The notes under the pieces were generated by a model that had not been told where the DNA came from, made no database searches, and saw only the letters and a program-made list of their open reading frames with translations. Both the position numbers and the translations under genes were made by a program. From Actinocrispum wychmicini (lineage in GTDB: Bacteria; Actinomycetota; Actinomycetes; Mycobacteriales; Pseudonocardiaceae): a stretch of 64,000 nucleotides of DNA. Shown here one piece after another: positions 62,912 to 64,000 of this stretch (position 1 is the first letter of the stretch; each line of letters begins with the position of its first letter). The DNA is taken from assembly GCF_004345645.1 (NCBI RefSeq), contig NZ_SLWS01000010.1, positions 1 to 64,000 on the forward strand, in the 5' to 3' direction.

Positions 62912-63080
62912 GACTACACCGTCCCCAAATCCTTGGTCACATGTTTGTTGGTCCTGACGCTATTGCCAGCGGTGGTGCTGTCCCTATGGTGCTGAACAGC
63001 CAGTTTGTTGGGGGGCTAGCCCTACCTTGGGGAACGCGGGCCAGTAGATTGTGCGCGCGGGAGACAGCGAGGAGAAACGC

Positions 63081-63785
63081 GTGGCACGGTCGGTATTGAT
63101 CACTGGCGGTAACCGGGGCATCGGGCTGGCGATCGCCCGCGCGTTCGCCGACCAAGGCGACAAGGTGGCGGTCACCCACCGGGGGGCCGAGGTCCCCGAG
63201 GGGTTGCTTGGCGTCAAGTGCGACGTCACCGACACCGAACAGGTCGACCAGGCGTTCGCGGACATCGAGGCGGCGCACGGGCCGGTGGAGGTGCTGGTGT
63301 CCAACGCCGGCATCACCGACGACACGCTGCTGATGCGGATGAGCGAGGACCAGTTCACCCGGGTGCTCGACGCGAACCTGACGGGCGCGTTCCGGGTCGC
63401 CAAGCGGGCGTCCCGCGGCATGCTGAAGAAGCGCTGGGGCCGGATGATCTTCGTCTCGTCGGTCGTCGGCCTGATGGGCAGCGCCGGGCAGGCGAACTAC
63501 GCGGCCAGCAAGGCCGGCCTGGTCGGGTTCGCCCGGTCGATGGCCCGCGAGCTGGGCAGCCGGAACATCACGTCGAACGTGGTCGCGCCCGGCTTCGTGG
63601 CCACCGAGATGACGGCCGTGCTGTCCGAGGACCGCAAGAAGGAGATCCTGGCGCAGGTCCCGATCGGCCGGTACGCCGACACCGCGGAGATCGCCGGGGC
63701 GGTCACGTTCCTGGCCTCGGACGCCGCCGCGTACATCACCGGTGCCGTGATCCCCGTCGACGGCGGCCTCGGCATGGGCCACTGA
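63081..63785 (+). CDS. fabG: 3-oxoacyl-ACP reductase FabG (MabA)
   Basis: A 234-residue short-chain dehydrogenase that reduces beta-ketoacyl-ACP with NADPH. The cofactor motif GGNRGIG is at about 10-16, and the catalytic Ser-Tyr-Lys lies in SSVVGLMGSAGQANYAASKAG. GTG 63081 has GGAGAA upstream; the longer frame to 63051 is not supported. It is followed 24 bp later by inhA, as in Mycobacterium. Confidence 0.93.
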   Translation: MARSVLITGGNRGIGLAIARAFADQGDKVAVTHRGAEVPEGLLGVKCDVTDTEQVDQAFADIEAAHGPVEVLVSNAGITDDTLLMRMSEDQFTRVLDANLTGAFRVAKRASRGMLKKRWGRMIFVSSVVGLMGSAGQANYAASKAGLVGFARSMARELGSRNITSNVVAPGFVATEMTAVLSEDRKKEILAQVPIGRYADTAEIAGAVTFLASDAAAYITGAVIPVDGGLGMGH

Positions 63786-63809
63786 CACCACTTTCTGGAG
63801 GAGACAAGA

Positions 63810-64000
63810 GTGAGCGGACTGCTCGAAGGCAAGCGGCTGCTGATCACGGGCGTGATCACCGACAGTTCCATCGCGTTCAGCGTGGCCAGGATCGCCCAGG
63901 AACAGGGCGCGAAGGTCGTGCTGACCGGGTACGGCCGGCTCAGCCTGGTCGAGCGGATCGCCCAGCGGCTGCCCGAGCCGGCGCCGGTGATCGAGCTGGA
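63810..64000 (+). CDS. inhA: Enoyl-ACP reductase InhA/FabI, N-terminal part
   Basis: The first 63 residues are visible: GLLEGKRLLITGVITDSSIA and RIAQEQGAKVVLTGYGRLSL match the InhA N-terminus (NADH-binding GIITDSSIA motif). GGAGGAG lies 6 nt before the GTG. The gene runs off the window. It catalyses the last reduction in fatty-acid elongation. Confidence 0.92.
   Translation, partial: MSGLLEGKRLLITGVITDSSIAFSVARIAQEQGAKVVLTGYGRLSLVERIAQRLPEPAPVIEL

Overview
The window is very GC-rich, with strong G/C bias at third codon positions, frequent GTG starts and 4-bp ATGA/GTGA overlaps. It carries an ergothioneine operon, a DinB/mycothiol-type family protein and the gene order acn - ripA-like - moxR - DUF58 - VWA - fabG - inhA known from Mycobacterium. 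This points to an actinomycete, most likely a member of Pseudonocardiales; the genus cannot be fixed from the sequence alone.

Left end (1-3.1 kb): the remains of a serine recombinase converge on three tandem tRNA-like genes. Upstream of these, on the same strand, are a 35-codon ORF with a good ribosome binding site, an intrinsic terminator, and an archaeal/eukaryal-type aspartyl-tRNA synthetase preceded by a T-box leader with a GAC (Asp) specifier. Then come a divergent ROK regulator / SemiSWEET pair, an HTH-peptide deformylase fusion with a small partner, an SGNH hydrolase, a membrane-anchored solute-binding/VWA protein and a three-gene CNNM-CNNM-DUF operon (to 12.9 kb).

13-22 kb: a cupin/MarR pair with twin palindromes, a DUF1707 protein, a molybdopterin oxidoreductase convergent with an AcnR-type repressor, and a 974-residue secreted fusion (two CBMs, two FN3, PQQ-type sugar dehydrogenase, PEBP). 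A 157-nt imperfect palindrome, a TetR gene and the relic of a FAD monooxygenase follow.

22.7-31.4 kb: egtABCD form a tightly overlapping ergothioneine operon closed by a terminator. Next are a TetR regulator, a lipoprotein, a membrane Ser/Thr kinase, an AlkA-like glycosylase and a small membrane protein.

31.5-64 kb: the conserved core is split into acnA (+VOC and two membrane genes) and ripA-like (31.5-38.3 kb), moxR-DUF58-VWA (51.1-54.1 kb) and fabG-inhA (63.1-64 kb). Between these blocks lie two accessory stretches. The first (38.3-51 kb) carries a MerR-VOC fusion, DUF2306/TetR, LLM/deaminase/Lrp, secreted proteins, an McrA-like HNH nuclease, a saccharopine-dehydrogenase-like enzyme and MobA-like and YggT proteins. 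The second (54.1-63 kb) carries DUF4287, an anchored pentapeptide protein, an MHS transporter with a two-component system and an orphan TAXI binding protein, and an orphan FtsX permease. No CRISPR array, insertion sequence or rRNA gene was seen. The most unusual parts are the AspRS/T-box/small ORF/tRNA-like block at the left end, the HTH-deformylase fusion and the two long intergenic palindromes.
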